NCBI GenBank assembly: GCA_004352715.1
Contig: SCFE01000016.1
Span: 686,797-750,796 of the forward strand
Direction: 5' to 3'
DNA length: 64,000 nt
From: Hofstenia miamia
Taxonomy: Eukaryota > Xenacoelomorpha > Acoela
Part shown: piece by piece, positions 1 through 12,404 of the stretch
How the letters are laid out: every line of letters begins with the position of its first letter
Position numbering within the stretch: position 1 is the first letter of the stretch
Notes under the pieces: generated by a model
What the model saw: the letters and a program-made list of their open reading frames with translations, nothing else
Told to the model about the DNA's origin: nothing
Database searches by the model: none
Position numbers and translations under genes: made by a program

Positions 1-42
1 ATATATATATATATATATTTTTATATATATATATATATATTA
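1..42. repeat. (TA)n microsatellite
   Basis: Almost pure TA dinucleotides with one short T run. Similar tracts recur through the window and several abut assembly gaps. Confidence 0.95.
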
Positions 43-299
43 TAACCGGGCCTCAGCCACTAACCCAAAAATCAAGCCCATCCCGGCCAGTTGCAATTGG
101 TAAAATTTAGTCCCAGGTTTGGCGCGGGGCCGTCATATCCAAAACCATTATAAGATTTTTGTAAATAAGAAATTTAAACATATAATTGAAAATACTAAAA
201 TGAAAACATTTTTGCATCAACTACACTTTTTAACAATAAAATTAACTGGTGATGGGATCAAATCAAAAGTGATCGGCTTCAAATAAGTATGTGTCCACT

Positions 300-1498
300 A
301 ATAATATATGTTTATGGTACATCATATGAAAATGTGCAGCATTCCCCTAGCAAACATGCAAATAAAACCGAGTGTATTGTCTAAGAAATTTAAAGTTTGC
401 GCTGGGACACCTAAAGTATAAATGAAATTGATTGGCGCTTGCTATTACTAAGACAATTTTTTAGTTAATTGCAACCATTGTCGCCGTGGACTTACTTTTT
501 AATGTATAATTAGTCAATTGAATATAATAGTTGATATAATATTTTAATGTAAGAAAATGCATATTTATTAATAAAATTTTGAACAATTCTAGATAGATTT
601 TGCAGAAATTTCAAATCCTGGGCCACGTCATTCTTAATTTTACAGTCCAAGCCCGGCCCAGTTACCACTCTGGGACATATTATGCACAATAAGCAGAGTT
701 CATAGTTATTTTTTTATTCATTTTACAACTAAGTTATAAGTTAATATTTGAAACAGGATATAGTTAGTTTAAAGTTTCAGCCTCAGCTTTTTTATACTGG
801 TTCTACAATGNAGTTTTAATAATAAATATATGTTTATGGTACATCATATGAAAATTTGTAGCATTCCCTTCGCAAATGGGAAATATAACCCAGTGTATTA
901 TCTATGTAATTTAAAGTTTACGCTGGGGTACAAAAGGTTTTTAATGGGCATTTTATATTGTTAATAGTTGTATTACAGTTTTAATAATAAATATATGTTT
1001 ATGGTACATCATATGAAAATTTGTAGCATTCCCCTCGCAAACATGCAAATAAAACCGAGTGTATTGTCTAAGAAATTTAAAGTTTACGCTGGGATACCTA
1101 AAGTATAAAGAAAATTGAATGGCGCTTGCTATTACTAAGACAATTTTTTAGTTAATTGCAACTATTGTCGCCGTGGACTTACTTTTTAATGTATAATTAG
1201 TCAATTGAATATAATAGTTGATATAATATTTTAATGTAAGAAAATGCATATTTATTAATAAAATTTTGAACAATTCTAGATAGATTTTGCAGAAATTTCA
1301 AATCCTGGGCAACGTCATTCTTAATTTTACAGCCCAAGCCCGGCCCAGTTACCACTCTGGGACATATTATGCACAATAAGCAGAGTTCATAGTTATTTTT
1401 TTTATTCATTTTAGAACTAAGTTATAAGTTAATATTTGAAACAGGATATTGTTAGTTTAAAGTTTCAGCCTCAGCTTTTTTATACTGGTTCTACAATG
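300..1498. repeat. Non-coding repeat: two long copies and one partial copy
   Basis: The stretch 300-810 reappears at 984-1498 with only scattered differences. A shorter diverged copy of its first part lies at 816-935. All contain the block around TTTATGGTACATCATATG. The first copy ends at ACAATG, followed by a single N at 811; the second copy passes through the same ACAATG and continues into unique sequence. That pattern suggests overlapping contigs joined by a minimal gap for the two long copies; the partial copy looks like a genuine diverged repeat. No coding potential was recognised. Confidence 0.8.
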
Positions 1499-1553
1499 GT
1501 ATTGTCGCCCTGCGATATTTAACAATCCATCCAATATTAAATCAATATATCTG

Positions 1554-1745
1554 ATAGTAGTCAATTTAAATCTGACTACTATTATATTAATTGTGCCACA
1601 TGTGGCGTAATTTCATTGCTATTTGCATATTATCCACCAATCAGAAATGTGTTGAGGGAGCCTTGCTATTCAATAAATATGCTGGTAGTAGTCATTTTAA
1701 AATCTGACTAAGTCAAGATTCACAATTTCGCCACAAGTGGCGTTG
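1554..1745. repeat. Two diverged tandem units with a 12-bp palindrome
   Basis: Two units of about 130 bp share a block like GTAGTCA..TTTAAATCTGACTA followed by a GCCACA-TGTGGC palindrome. The palindrome is perfect at 1595-1606 and has a one-base mismatch at 1730-1741. It contains an E-box-like core, but nothing links it to a gene. Confidence 0.55.
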
Positions 1746-1817
1746 TTTATTTACAGTATTCTACAGGGTGTCAGTTATAAAATGCCTATAACTATGTAAT
1801 ATAAGTGAATATTCTAT

Positions 1818-2640
1818 TCAAATATAAGTTTCATGATTATTTGATATTGCGGATTTAAAGATTTTGAAAAAAAATAATTCATAATGATTCCCATTAACAT
1901 TTTTACAAGCTTGAATACGATACAAAAAACATTCATGCACTTTAAACAAAGTGTTTTCTGCAATATTGGAAACACATTCCAAAATAGAGTTCTGCAGCTC
2001 CAAAATATTTGCATAAACTTTGTTTGGAGGGAAGACAGAGTCTTTTATATAACCCCACAAAAACCAATCACATGGGTTAACGTCTGGTGATTGGGAACGC
2101 CACAAAATTGAAAAATGAGGCCCAATGACTCGATTCTTAAAATTTTTCGTTAAATAATTTAGGCCAAGTGTGAGGTGTGAGAAGAGGCTCCGTCTTGCAT
2201 GAATGTTATTTGCTAAAAATTCTTTTTCTCTTTAAAAATGGCAATACATTTTCAACATAGCAACATGACTGCTTGAATTCACAGTATCAATGAAAAAGAA
2301 TGGGCCGATAACGGTCCTGGAAGTTATTCCACACCATGCAATAGTTTTTGGTAATTGAAGTGTGCGAATTATGCCAGAAGATGGCTCACCAGTTCCCCAA
2401 TATTGCATTTTTTGCTCATTAATGTATCCATCGAGATGAAAATACATTCATCAGTGAAAAATATGTTCTCGGCAGATGTTGCGTCCATGGATTCGACTAA
2501 TTCGTTCTACAATTTGACGTCTCTCTTCCAAAAAGTAACCATTCATTTGGAAGTTAAGTGAAAAATCAATAATGCGAAAGATCACGTTACCAAATGATAA
2601 AAATAAATTTAGCCTAACTTTTTTTAAATTTTTCAATATA
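1818..2640 (-). pseudogene. Mariner-like transposase, first copy
   Basis: Minus-strand DDE transposase remnant. In order it shows an HTH-side segment, a segment with HLDGYINEQ and WCGITSRTVIGP, a second-aspartate region (QDGASSHTS) and a third-aspartate region PDVNPCDWFLWGY. These motifs are typical of arthropod and other invertebrate mariner-like transposases that cut and paste at TA. A one-base deletion near 2448 relative to the second copy, plus other shifts, break the frame, so no functional enzyme is expected. Confidence 0.75.
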
Positions 2641-3383
2641 ACTGATTTATTACTGACGCATTCACTTGAACACCCTGTTCATGCACTTTAAACAACTTGT
2701 TTTCTGCAATATTGGAAACACATTCCAAAATAGAGTTCTGCAGCTCCAAAATATTTGCATAAACTTTGTTTGGAGGGAAGACAGAGTCTTTTATATAACC
2801 CCACAAAAACCAATCACATGGGTTAACGTCTGGTGATTGGGAACGCCACAAAATTGAAAAATGAGGCCCAATGACTCGATTCTTAAAATTTTTCGTTAAA
2901 TAATTTAGGCCAAGTGTGAGGTGTGAGAAGAGGCTCCGTCTTGCATGAATGTTATTTGCTAAAAATTCTTTTTCTCTTTAAAAATGGCAATACATTTTCA
3001 ACATAGCAACATGACTGCTTGAATTCACAGTATCAATGAAAAAGAATGGGCCGATAACGGTCCTGGAAGTTATTCCACACCATGCAATAGTTTTTGGTAA
3101 TTGAAGTGTGCGAATTATGCCAGAAGATGGCTCACCAGTTCCCCAATATTGCATTTTTTGCTCATTAATGTATCCATCGAGATGAAAATTACATTCATCA
3201 GTGAAAAATATGTTCTCGGCAGATGTTGCGTCCATGGATTCGACTAATTCGTTCTACAATTTGACGTCTCTCTTCCAAAGAGTAAACATTCATTTGGAAG
3301 TTAAGTGAAAAATCAATAATCCGCAAGATCACGTTACCAAATGATAAAAATAAATTTAGCCTAACTTTTTTTAAATTTTTCAA
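2633..3383 (-). pseudogene. Mariner-like transposase, second copy
   Basis: Near-identical to the first copy. It keeps the first catalytic segment in frame (FTDECNFHLDGY) and the PDVNPCDWFLWGY segment, but is shifted between them. It lacks the sequence between the transposase 3' end and the outer terminal repeat seen in the first copy. Confidence 0.75.
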
Positions 3384-3699
3384 TATAACTGATTTATTAC
3401 TGACGCATTCACTTGAACACCCTGTATGATCCTATGATCAGCTGTCCATCTTCTTAATGATTTTAGTTGTAGAGCAATGATCAATTTGGTAGGAAAGCCA
3501 AATGAAACAAAAATCCCTATTCGTATACCTAACCTAAAGGCACACTTTCCTCAACAGGGCAGAGCAAATGCAGAAGCTGATTTGATATTTGCCCGAATGA
3601 TGATACCGACACCCGAAGGCCGATAATTGTGCTCCAGGCGTCCCTGAAGGCTACTCCTGTGCCTCAACATTTAGCTTTCTTTTGTCATAATCGAATAAA

Positions 3700-4600
3700 A
3701 CCTGATACAATGTAAATATAAAATCCAAACGATTTAATTTATCACTCTCTGTTTCGTTTACAGCATATTTATATTGCACTTTACAACCAGAACAACATGT
3801 ACTTGCTTTAGTTGATAGATATTGCTGTCATTGAACTTTCGTCTGATCTTTCTTATGCATCGCGTTATTAATTAGCTTACGCATCTTTGGTTTTGCCAAA
3901 CTTGTTTGTCGACAACCATTTTGTTGTATTACTCTTACTTGGTTGCAACAAAAGAGATAAATAATTAACAATAGCATAATCAAAGTAAATAATCACTGCA
4001 AGTAATCAAACGGTAAATAATCACTAGAAATATTCAAAAAGTATTTAGTTTCTTTGCCGTTTTATGCCGATTATGCTACATTGCTGACTGCATCGATTCT
4101 CCACTATATTCAAATACATGTAGTAATTTGTATGATCACAAATGCATTTATTCCTGCTAAATTTAAACAGTTATAAAAATATGCAAGAGGCCATCGACGC
4201 ATTCATTTTTGGACGCTGTATGAATGACATAATTGGTCAACAGCATCGACAGACCCCTTTGTTGCATTGTAATGCAAAATCATTTCTTGTTTCCTGAAAT
4301 CCTCATCGACGACATCATCATTGTGCATCATAGAAAGCAGTATGATGTATTTGCCTGCTTGGGCATAAATGAGCATAGAGTGATGTTCTTTGAGAAGCAG
4401 AGTAGAGTTGATCCCCTCTTGCGCCTTCTCAGACTCCTTAATTCCAGTCGAATTTCCTTTCGAGTTCTGCGAATGGTCCCCAGTAAATATTGAGCTGGCT
4501 GTGTAAAGGTGATAACAAAACAGCCATACACACCGTAGATATCCCAGTGTGGGGAAAGCCAAATACTACAAATTGAAATGAAGGAAAATATCAGATGCGC
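3700..4600 (-). pseudogene. piggyBac-like transposase, C-terminal relic
   Basis: On the minus strand 4203-4562 reads through a stretch with KYIILLSMMHNDD, then MILHYNATKG and VDAVDQLCHSYSV. This matches the conserved region of piggyBac transposases holding the last catalytic aspartate. It continues, after a stop, as RRWPLAYFY and GINAF near 4130-4200. A cysteine-bearing stretch near 3765-3830 may be the C-terminal zinc-binding tail. The N-terminal half and terminal repeats were not recognised, and stops interrupt the frame. Confidence 0.7.
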
Positions 4601-4710
4601 CTTCCTCTGATCTACCCACAGAAAGTGTGGTACAGTGCCAAAGTATCGAATGTAGAGTGACCAAGTTTACTGCACTTGATAATAACCAGTGGCCGAGATG
4701 CGATGCAGAA

Positions 4711-5076
4711 CAGACTTGTCAACAAGCCAAGCTTTGCACGAGCTGAGGCAAGCTGAGCCAAGCTTGAGCACTACATTGGATATAAAATGAGCCCAAAACG
4801 AGTCTTTATTAACACAAGAAAATTTATAGTTTATAATTTGATTACGCAGATTTTTCTTATTTATATATCTCTTTTATAATCTTATTTTAAACTTTTTATT
4901 AAATAATAGGAAGAGCTATGTAAAAAATTCTGAAAGCACAATATTTTTAAAAAAATATTCGATCTTAAGCAAGCCTCATTGAAAGTTTCTATGTGGCAAC
5001 ATGAGCCAAACTGAAAACATTTAAAAGTAAAACTAACCCAGCCGAGCATAAAAATTGCATTTCGTTGACAAGTCTG
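4711..5076. mobile_element. hAT-type MITE, copy 1
   Basis: A 366-bp non-coding element begins CAGACTTGTCAA and ends TTGACAAGTCTG, a 12-bp perfect terminal inverted repeat. It is flanked by the perfect 8-bp direct repeat ATGCAGAA (4703-4710 and 5077-5084). Eight-base duplications and C/TAG termini are the mark of hAT insertion. A second copy with its own 8-bp duplication lies at 36572-36885. The interior is rich in GAGCC/GGCTC-type words and codes for nothing. Confidence 0.93.
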
Positions 5077-5084
5077 ATGCAGAA

Positions 5085-5540
5085 TGAGCTCTGCAACGTC
5101 TATTTATACCCATACAACAGGGTCAACCTTTTTAGAGATATTTTCTTAGGTTATTTCCATATAATTCTTTAAAATAGCTAAAACTATTCATATTTGTTTC
5201 CTAATATGTGCAACTATTAATTCTAAATAAATTCATAATGCTATTTTGAATATGGACCAAGAAATTCTCAAATTATAATTTTTGTCACTTTTTGCATAGC
5301 TTTTTACTTTTTGAATAATAAATTTATGAAATAGTACTATATTCCTTTCACACAAGATATTTCACTTTTGCATTATTGCAAATCTTTGTAAAGTACATTG
5401 AATTTTACAAATTGCAACTAAAACTTGTGGCAAGAAAATGCAGAGGGATGCCAGATATCAAAGGGATTTGGTGTATTAGATTGCAAAATTTCTTTAAATA
5501 TGTCTGAAGTTAGACATAGTTAAAAGAGAGAATTAGTGCT
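5085..5540. other. No gene recognised
   Basis: AT-rich sequence between the MITE and the first Gypsy relic. No coding or repeat signal was seen. Confidence 0.5.
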
Positions 5541-5544
5541 GTAA

Positions 5545-6480
5545 TCAAAATGAAGTGATTCCAGGTTTTCTCTGACGGATAATGATCAAATTAGCATAGC
5601 TCAGCAACCACTTGCCTCTTATTAGTGGGGTAGCTGTCAATGACACTTGTTTTTGTAATGTAATATGTCTTCCCAAATTAATTGTAATAAACATTTGTGT
5701 ATTGCCTTCATTCCATGTACACACATTTGCATTCACTAACAGATGCTTGGTGTTGATGCACCTACAGTTTTGGATTAGGACATCACCACTCCATACATGA
5801 GAACTCTTCAATTCCACCATCTGCCAGTTGTGAGGTTCTATTTTGACATCTCTTGCTAGCTATTTCATTGGACAATTGTTCAAATTATATTGACACTAAT
5901 CTATCATTCAGTGTGACCGTCTAAGCTTTGCAATCTATAATACAGCAAATTTTTTGAGGAAGTCTAATCCTAAATGATATCCTAAGAAAGGAAATTATTA
6001 TGTGTATCAACAATTACAAATTAATGCTGAAATTCCTCATCCTTAACTCTGAAAATTACGTTTTTGATTTTCCCATTTATGGGGATGTAGTGATTGGATG
6101 CATCTATAAATCTTGTGTTAATAAGAATGATTTTGCTCTTTTAAAATCCTAAATGGGCACAACACGAACTTATCAAAAGTGATGCACCAGTATGAATTGT
6201 TCACATGGATTATTAGACCATTAATATTAATGGGAATCACATTCTTATCTGTATTAAAATAATAATTGTTTCTAGTGTACATTCTGGAATTGGTGTACCA
6301 TCTAACTTAAACACTCATTGCTAACTACCCTTCAGCCTTGGATTCTGTTTTTGTCAAGCAACTTTTCCCATAATCTACAACAAAGAACTTCTTATGACAA
6401 TCCGTTTTTCTAGTTATTCTCAAAGCCTTACCCTAACAGGAAAACAAAAAATACATGCTCAAGGTCAGCCAGTATTACTT
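5545..6480 (-). pseudogene. Gypsy-like aspartic protease relic
   Basis: Minus-strand translation near 5940-6060 gives GYHLGLDFLKKFAVL, resembling the ILG.DFL motif at the end of retroviral-type aspartic proteases of LTR elements. A degenerate protease-like stretch lies upstream. An open stretch of 91 codons (5545-5820) follows and could be the protease-RT linker. Frameshifts and stops are frequent. The assignment to Gypsy rests on this one motif and the neighbouring Gypsy relic. Confidence 0.45.
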
Positions 6481-7259
6481 AATAATAGCATCCATTTTAT
6501 ATAATTTTGCATAAACTGACAATTCTAAAAACAAATGAACAAATTAGAAATAAGTTTTCAAAAGCCAAATACATAACATAGTAATACATATTGATTTCAC
6601 ATTCAAGGTCAAGGTTCAAAAAAGTTTAAACAATATTTAATCATTTCACAGCACACAACTCCCCTTGCCTCATCACAAGAAGTTGCAATTTTTCAGCTCA
6701 GGATTCAGCATCAATGCCTCCAGTAATTTAGGCCATTTTTTATATGGAATGTAATCATATTTAGTTATTATTGTTTTACTGTATTCAAAATATAGCACCA
6801 AATGAACATTTCATACTTTTCTTATATTAAGTTTGACACTCTGGCCACTCCCCTGATGCATGTATGTCACTGACTTTCTAAAACCCTTGTTATATAAGAT
6901 AAACTATTTTTATGCCATATTTATTGCTATGGTTGACAAATGGACAACAAATCAATAAAAACTGATCACAGTAATAATGTATATAGAAGCTGTGTCACCA
7001 CTAAAAATAATTACTCAATTGATTTAATTGTATAAATATTTTGATATCTATCAAAATATTGACTAATTTAAATGCATGTTCAGCAGAAATCACATTAGGA
7101 GGATTTGATTTGTAAAAAGGATTTGATTCTTCTGGTATCACAAGTGTTTTGCATTCCTGGACGGTTTCTGTTTCAGAAGGTGAAAGTGGAGCCATTGAGG
7201 TAGTTGAAACAGTATCAATCTACCTCCTGCAGTCTAAATCCTTGCAAAATGTGTTGAAA
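6481..7259. other. Mostly featureless; possible end of Gypsy relic
   Basis: No recognisable domain. A 64-codon minus-strand open stretch at 7001-7195 may be the tail of the Gypsy polyprotein that starts at 9863, but has no diagnostic motif. Confidence 0.35.
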
Positions 7260-9863
7260 TTACACTGAGAATTTCAACTGGATCACCAATGGCATCGCTC
7301 ATGTGCTGAACATGACATTTCAGCAATGCTTCATTGCCAGAAGTTAGTCAATAAGGGAGAAAGAATCCTTGTGTACATTTTCATTGAAATGTAAAAGGCC
7401 AGCTATGCAGCATCTCACCAGTTGTCATGCAAATTAAGGAATGAAGAGCTGCTAGTACTTGTGGTAATACCTGCTCCCAGTCAGATTGAGATAAATTGGG
7501 GGAATGTATTATTTTCAACATACCTTTTCAGATAACACCAATGTATCTTTCATTTTGGCCATTACACCATGAACTGGCAATTCCTCAGGAGGTCAGAAAT
7601 TCCTTATGAAGCAAATGCACTTCCATAATTGCTATGGATAAATGAAGGAATTCCAAACAATGCAAAAAATTGGTGACAAACAGCAGGTAACAGTGGTAGC
7701 TTTCATGTCCTTAGTAGGAAAAGTAAAAGGAAACCCAATGATGAATTCATCAATGATGGTGAGCAAATATTGATTCTCAGTATTCCTTTGTGGGAATTTT
7801 AGGTCCAACAAAATTAATGGCAAGTTTTCCTATTTTGTTGCAAGGTTGTGCCTATTGTGGCACCAGATGTATCTGTTTCAACACAAAGTGGACCCAGTTG
7901 ATCATTCAGTGTAGCCAACACAGATTGCGAGATTTCTTTAGTCAGAGCGATTATTGGTTGCAATGCATCATTAGATAACGGCAATTCTTTATTGTATGCT
8001 GCTTCCAAAATGGGCCTAAATTTAATGGCATAACTCTTCAACCATTTCGAGTTGTAGACCAGCAAACCAACTAATCATTTCAACTGAGGTATTGTTTTTG
8101 GTATAGGGAACTCAACTAAAGCCTTTATGTGATCGAGATCCAGTGAATAATTACCTTTTGTGATGACATGACGAATATAAATAATTTTAGAAACAGACAA
8201 TTCTGACTTCTCTATGTTGATCTTCAAATTGCATTTCTTTGCAGCAGCAAGAAATGTACGTTGGTTAAAATCGTGCTCTTCTTGATGTCGACCACCAACA
8301 ATGACATCATTGAAATGCGTGGGTACATTGAAGGTTGTTTTCAGCTATGAAATTGTCTAGGACGCGTTAAAAAGCTGCAACAGCATTGGTAAATTCATAC
8401 TGCAAACACTTAAATTAGTATGAACGTCTGGCAGCTTCAAATGCGGTGAATGGGCGGTCAGCTTTTCTCAACGGCACCTGATGGTACACAGATCTCACAT
8501 CAACTTTTGAAAAAAATCTGTTAGAACTCAGTTTTTCCAAAAGAATATCCATCTTTGGAAATCGATAGGCATCGACCAGTGTGTAGTGATTAATTGTTGA
8601 CTGTAATTGTGGACCATATGTTTCTTTTTGCCTTTAACAACCAGTACTTGTGCCCACTAAGGCGAAATTGATGGCTCGACTATTCCCAGCTTAAGCAATC
8701 TAGCGTTTTCGTGTTTGATAAAAAGTTTGTCATCAGGATGCTTACGCCGACTAGGGCTAGCTAAAGGTTTTGGTGGCGTCGCAAATTCAAATACTATTGG
8801 TGGTTCAATAGATAGACACGAAAAACTGGCGCATGTTACTTCTAATTTAGGACTACTTCCGCTGACTTCAGCTGACTTATGCCTCTGCAGTAAATCTCTT
8901 CCCAAGATGCATTGACACATCAATCCATTTGTCACTTTAAAAGCAAGAGTGAGTTTCACATTGCAAATACCGAGGATGTTAAGTGGAGAAGTATCGCATG
9001 GTCAGGCCAGCTTTTGTGGTTGTCTCCTTGGATAGGAATGAATGTGACAAACCACTATCCGGCAACAGCTTCAACTTTAATGAGGCCATTCAAAGTTACA
9101 GGTACAGTTCCATTTCCGGAGTGAAAAACGTTTACTCCAGTAGCACAGACCATTCTGCTTCCTTCTTGACACTGAAGCTCTGAAGCAGCCATGTGAGATG
9201 TAGAAGTCTTTGATTTGCAACACCGTACACAATGCCCATTCTTCTCACATGCATTGCTGCAATCGTTGCAGGCTGGAAATTGCACAAAAGAAGCATTTGG
9301 TTTGTGACTGACCTTTGAGGGACTACCTGCTTTAATCGCTGCTGCCAAGAATTCAGTAGTTGACGGATCTAAAAGATTTGTAGATGAACTACTAAATGAC
9401 TATGAATATCCTATCGAGAGTTCAATAGCAGACGCCAATGATACACAATTATCAAGAGTAGCATTATCATCTGATACTTACAACAAGTGCGCCCGTATGT
9501 GATTTGATTGTATGCCTGAAACAAGAGCATCGCGAATAAGAAGTTTGGCATGCTCAACAGCGTTGACATTGTTACATTCACAGTCAAGAGCCAAAACACA
9601 AAGTATCAGAACAAATTCGCTAACAGATTTTGAAAGTTTCTGCACATCGTGTAATAGTTTATGCCTGGTAGGCTTTACAAACTGGTAACTGTAAGAAGCA
9701 GAGCATGGTAATAAGGTCCAGCTTTCAATCGCAGAAGAACCAAATAGGCATTGTTCTGAGTGATTCCGTTAAGCTCAAGTGTATTGAGGAATACTTGCTT
9801 TCACTACCACCACTGATCTGGAGTAGGTGCCACAGAAAATTCGGGTAACTCGAACTTCATAGT
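7260..9863 (-). pseudogene. Gypsy-class gag-pol relic
   Basis: Reading down the minus strand, domains come in retrotransposon order. Gag-like start MKFELPEFSVAPTPDQWW near 9863; a cysteine knuckle (ACNDCSNACEKNGHCVRCC) near 9220-9280; protease end CILGRDLLQ near 8890; RT entry HENARLLKLGIVEPSISPW near 8650-8720; RNase H start (LCVETDTSGATIGTTLQQ) near 7830-7890; integrase core NQYLLTIIDEF near 7740-7790, followed by a FIHSNYGS-like segment. The RNase H run passes straight into the integrase core, so the rest of RNase H and the integrase zinc finger are deleted. Many stops and shifts are present. LTRs were not identified. Confidence 0.8.
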
Positions 9864-10079
9864 TAAAATATTTTTAAATAAAATTGAAGTATAAAAGGCT
9901 TGCAAATATTAACATAAACATTAAGGAACAATGCAAAGCCTTTATACATGCAACATCCAGTACTTGTCGGTTTACCATAATCCAGTACTCATAGGCTTAC
10001 CATATGACAAACAGGTAAATTCAACTAATTAAAATCAATTAGTAATTGTTCATATCATATAGATAAGGATATAGTGCTT
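9864..10079. other. Possible Gypsy leader, no LTR seen
   Basis: Sequence upstream of the gag-like start. No primer-binding site or duplicated LTR was found by eye. Confidence 0.3.
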
Positions 10080-11060
10080 ACATCTCTTCACTAGATCTAT
10101 CTAATTCAATAGATCATAAAATACTACGACTATATATAAAAGTTCAACCTTAATGAATTTGCAACTAAGTTATTAAACTCATACATACAAATAGACAGCA
10201 ATACTTAAAAGTAAACAATGAAAGCTTAATACACTTATAATTAATACCACAAGGTTCTGTTCTAGGACCATTGACATTCGAAATGTATGTTAATTACATC
10301 AAATTTAATCAACGTAAAAACGTGTCCAATATGCTGATGACACCTTGCTGCATTTAAACAGCTATTTATATTAATTTAGTACACTACAAAGTGCAAAATT
10401 ATACTTTGAAAAAATAGAATGAGGTTAAGCGTTAACAGGGCTACATTTATGGTGTTAAATAGTTCTAACAAGAATGAAAAATTCATATTAAAAATAAACG
10501 ATAATATCATTCAGGAAAAGACTGAAATTAACTACTTATGACACTTTGTGATAATAAGTTAAGATTTGAAAACGAAGTCAAGAAAATCAAGACACTATCT
10601 AAACTTCAAAGACATTAATTATTAATTGGAAAATTGTTCTTATAAAATCCTCATTACTTATGTTCAACGTGCTCATTAACAATTCCCATAAAAGAATGAA
10701 GATCAAAATAGAAAGAATTTTCAATTGGAGTGTCAGCTCCATCCGTGAAATATTTGTCATTAGAATACTTGCAAAACAAATTTTCTAGAAATATTTTTCA
10801 AATTGAAGGCAAGAGACAAAATACCAAATGAAATGCACTTAGGAACAAATTATTATGGAAACATAATTTAAAAAGAAAATTATGAAAAACTTTTTTTCTA
10901 ATTTTTGCATTGAATAAGTTACCACCTCACTTAAAAAAAAATAAATAATTAGGGACTTTAAAATAAATGTAGAATGTATTTGAAACCAAGAAAGATCACA
11001 TATTTTAATTAATAAGGAACTCAATCAATTCCAACAACCAAGCTTAATCAATAAAGCAGA
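10080..11060 (+). pseudogene. LINE reverse-transcriptase relic
   Basis: Plus-strand fragments in shifting frames give an SIDHKIL segment near 10105-10130, a PQGSVLGPL-like segment near 10245-10275 and the catalytic QYADDTLLH near 10328-10353. Further on, ALNKLPPHLKK near 10905-10940 matches the usual C-terminal end of CR1/Jockey-type ORF2 proteins. Stops and frameshifts throughout mean it is dead. The endonuclease half was not seen upstream. Confidence 0.75.
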
Positions 11061-11462
11061 AAATACTGTTTTAATAATCACAATAAGTGCTTAACACTAT
11101 ATTTGTATATTGATTTTATGTACAGAGGATTTTGAAAAACAAATATTATTGTTATTATTATCTTGATTTGGGATTTAAATAAATATTGCATCTTGACTAA
11201 AAATAACGGAAGAATTACTTAAGCTACACCTGTATTTTCTTAATAACAATTAAAGCCATTTGCAACGTTAACTGACATTTATATATTCACATCAACCCGA
11301 CTATGTCAGGTTAATTTGATGGTTATACTTATGCATCTATAATATCACAAAATTTTAAAAATTTTACTAGTTTATTATTTCTGAAAATATTTTAATTGTC
11401 CTATTCAATTATTTTTGTGTATTTCAGAAATTTCCTGAAACACATTTGATTTTACTAATTTT

Positions 11463-11497
<35 letters not shown>

Positions 11498-12099
11498 AAT
11501 ACTAAATGAAATCCAGTCTACATGCTCACATTAAAAATATAAACAAATAAGCATAATACTTTGAAAACAATTATAAAAATTCATTTTGTTGCAATTGTCT
11601 TGTATGTTGCTATATGGCAAGATGTACAAGTCAGTGAAAATCCTTTTTCTTTTAAAGCAAATATCATTCAATGGCTTTGTTGCCATATTGCAAAGATATA
11701 CAGAAGAGGACTAAGACATATTCATTTTCTGAATTCAAGTGAAAAAAGAGAAATACTTATAGCAATGTCTCATTATTCACATACTAGAGGCACCAGATAT
11801 ACTCTTACTCTTACTGGTATAATATACAAATTAAAGGAGATCTTATTGTGGTAAATTGCATACAAATGGTCGCAGTAATGTAAAATTATACATTTGAAAA
11901 ATATTATTTTTACGTATTCTTTGCACAGGTAATGCTTTCAATTTCCTAAAGAAATTGAACTTAGCGAGAGCTCATTAAAGTTTAAAATTATGTTGAAATT
12001 CGATTCCATTCTAAGTTGAAGGCTAATACATGATTTAAAATCTCATTATTCAAATATTTGAAAGCGATTGAATTATTGCAAATGACCGCATCTTTGGGT
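11061..12099. other. No gene recognised; (TA)n at 11463-11495
   Basis: AT-rich sequence. A 97-codon plus-strand open stretch at 11561-11854 opens at TTG, has no relatives I recognise and is probably chance. Confidence 0.4.
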
Positions 12100-12318
12100 A
12101 TGCTTACAAAGCCAACATTGCTTTTAGTATTTTTCATTCATTAAAGCTGTAGATATCACAAATATACCCCAACACCAAAGTTGAGGGTCTTACAAAAACT
12201 TTTGTAACATGCATTGTAACTTCCATTAATGAATGTATCATAAAATGTGCGAGATCGCCACTTTGTGGAATCATAAGTTTTCATGAACACATCGGTCGTT
12301 GTGATTAATTTCTTAACA

Positions 12319-12319
<1 letters not shown>

Positions 12320-12354
<35 letters not shown>
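12320..12354. repeat. (TA)n microsatellite
   Basis: TA tract directly after the pseudogene exon 1 block. It overlaps what would be the 5' splice site. Confidence 0.9.
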
Positions 12355-12357
<3 letters not shown>

Positions 12358-12404
12358 GTCGGACAGATTAATTCGTCACTACATAATTTTTTGTCTTCCC
12401 TCCG

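Larger units (their letters stand above)
1764..3424 (-). mobile_element. Mariner-like (IS630-Tc1-mariner) DNA transposon, internally duplicated
   Basis: The ends are inverted: CAGGGTGT at 1764 and ACACCCTG ending at 3424, each flanked by TA (1762-1763 and 3425-3426), as expected for Tc1/mariner insertion. The inside is two head-to-tail copies of about 746 bp (about 1932-2677 and 2678-3424), each ending in CACCCTG. The first carries the outer left end; the second lacks its own left end. Both encode minus-strand transposase fragments. No N separates the copies, so this could be a real nested or tandem arrangement or a collapsed assembly. Confidence 0.85.

Noticed and set aside
4233-4493. 86-codon plus-strand ORF
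   Set aside because: Antisense shadow of the piggyBac transposase relic.
11561-11854. 97-codon open stretch with a hydrophobic start
   Set aside because: Starts at TTG, no domain, no splice context; compatible with chance.
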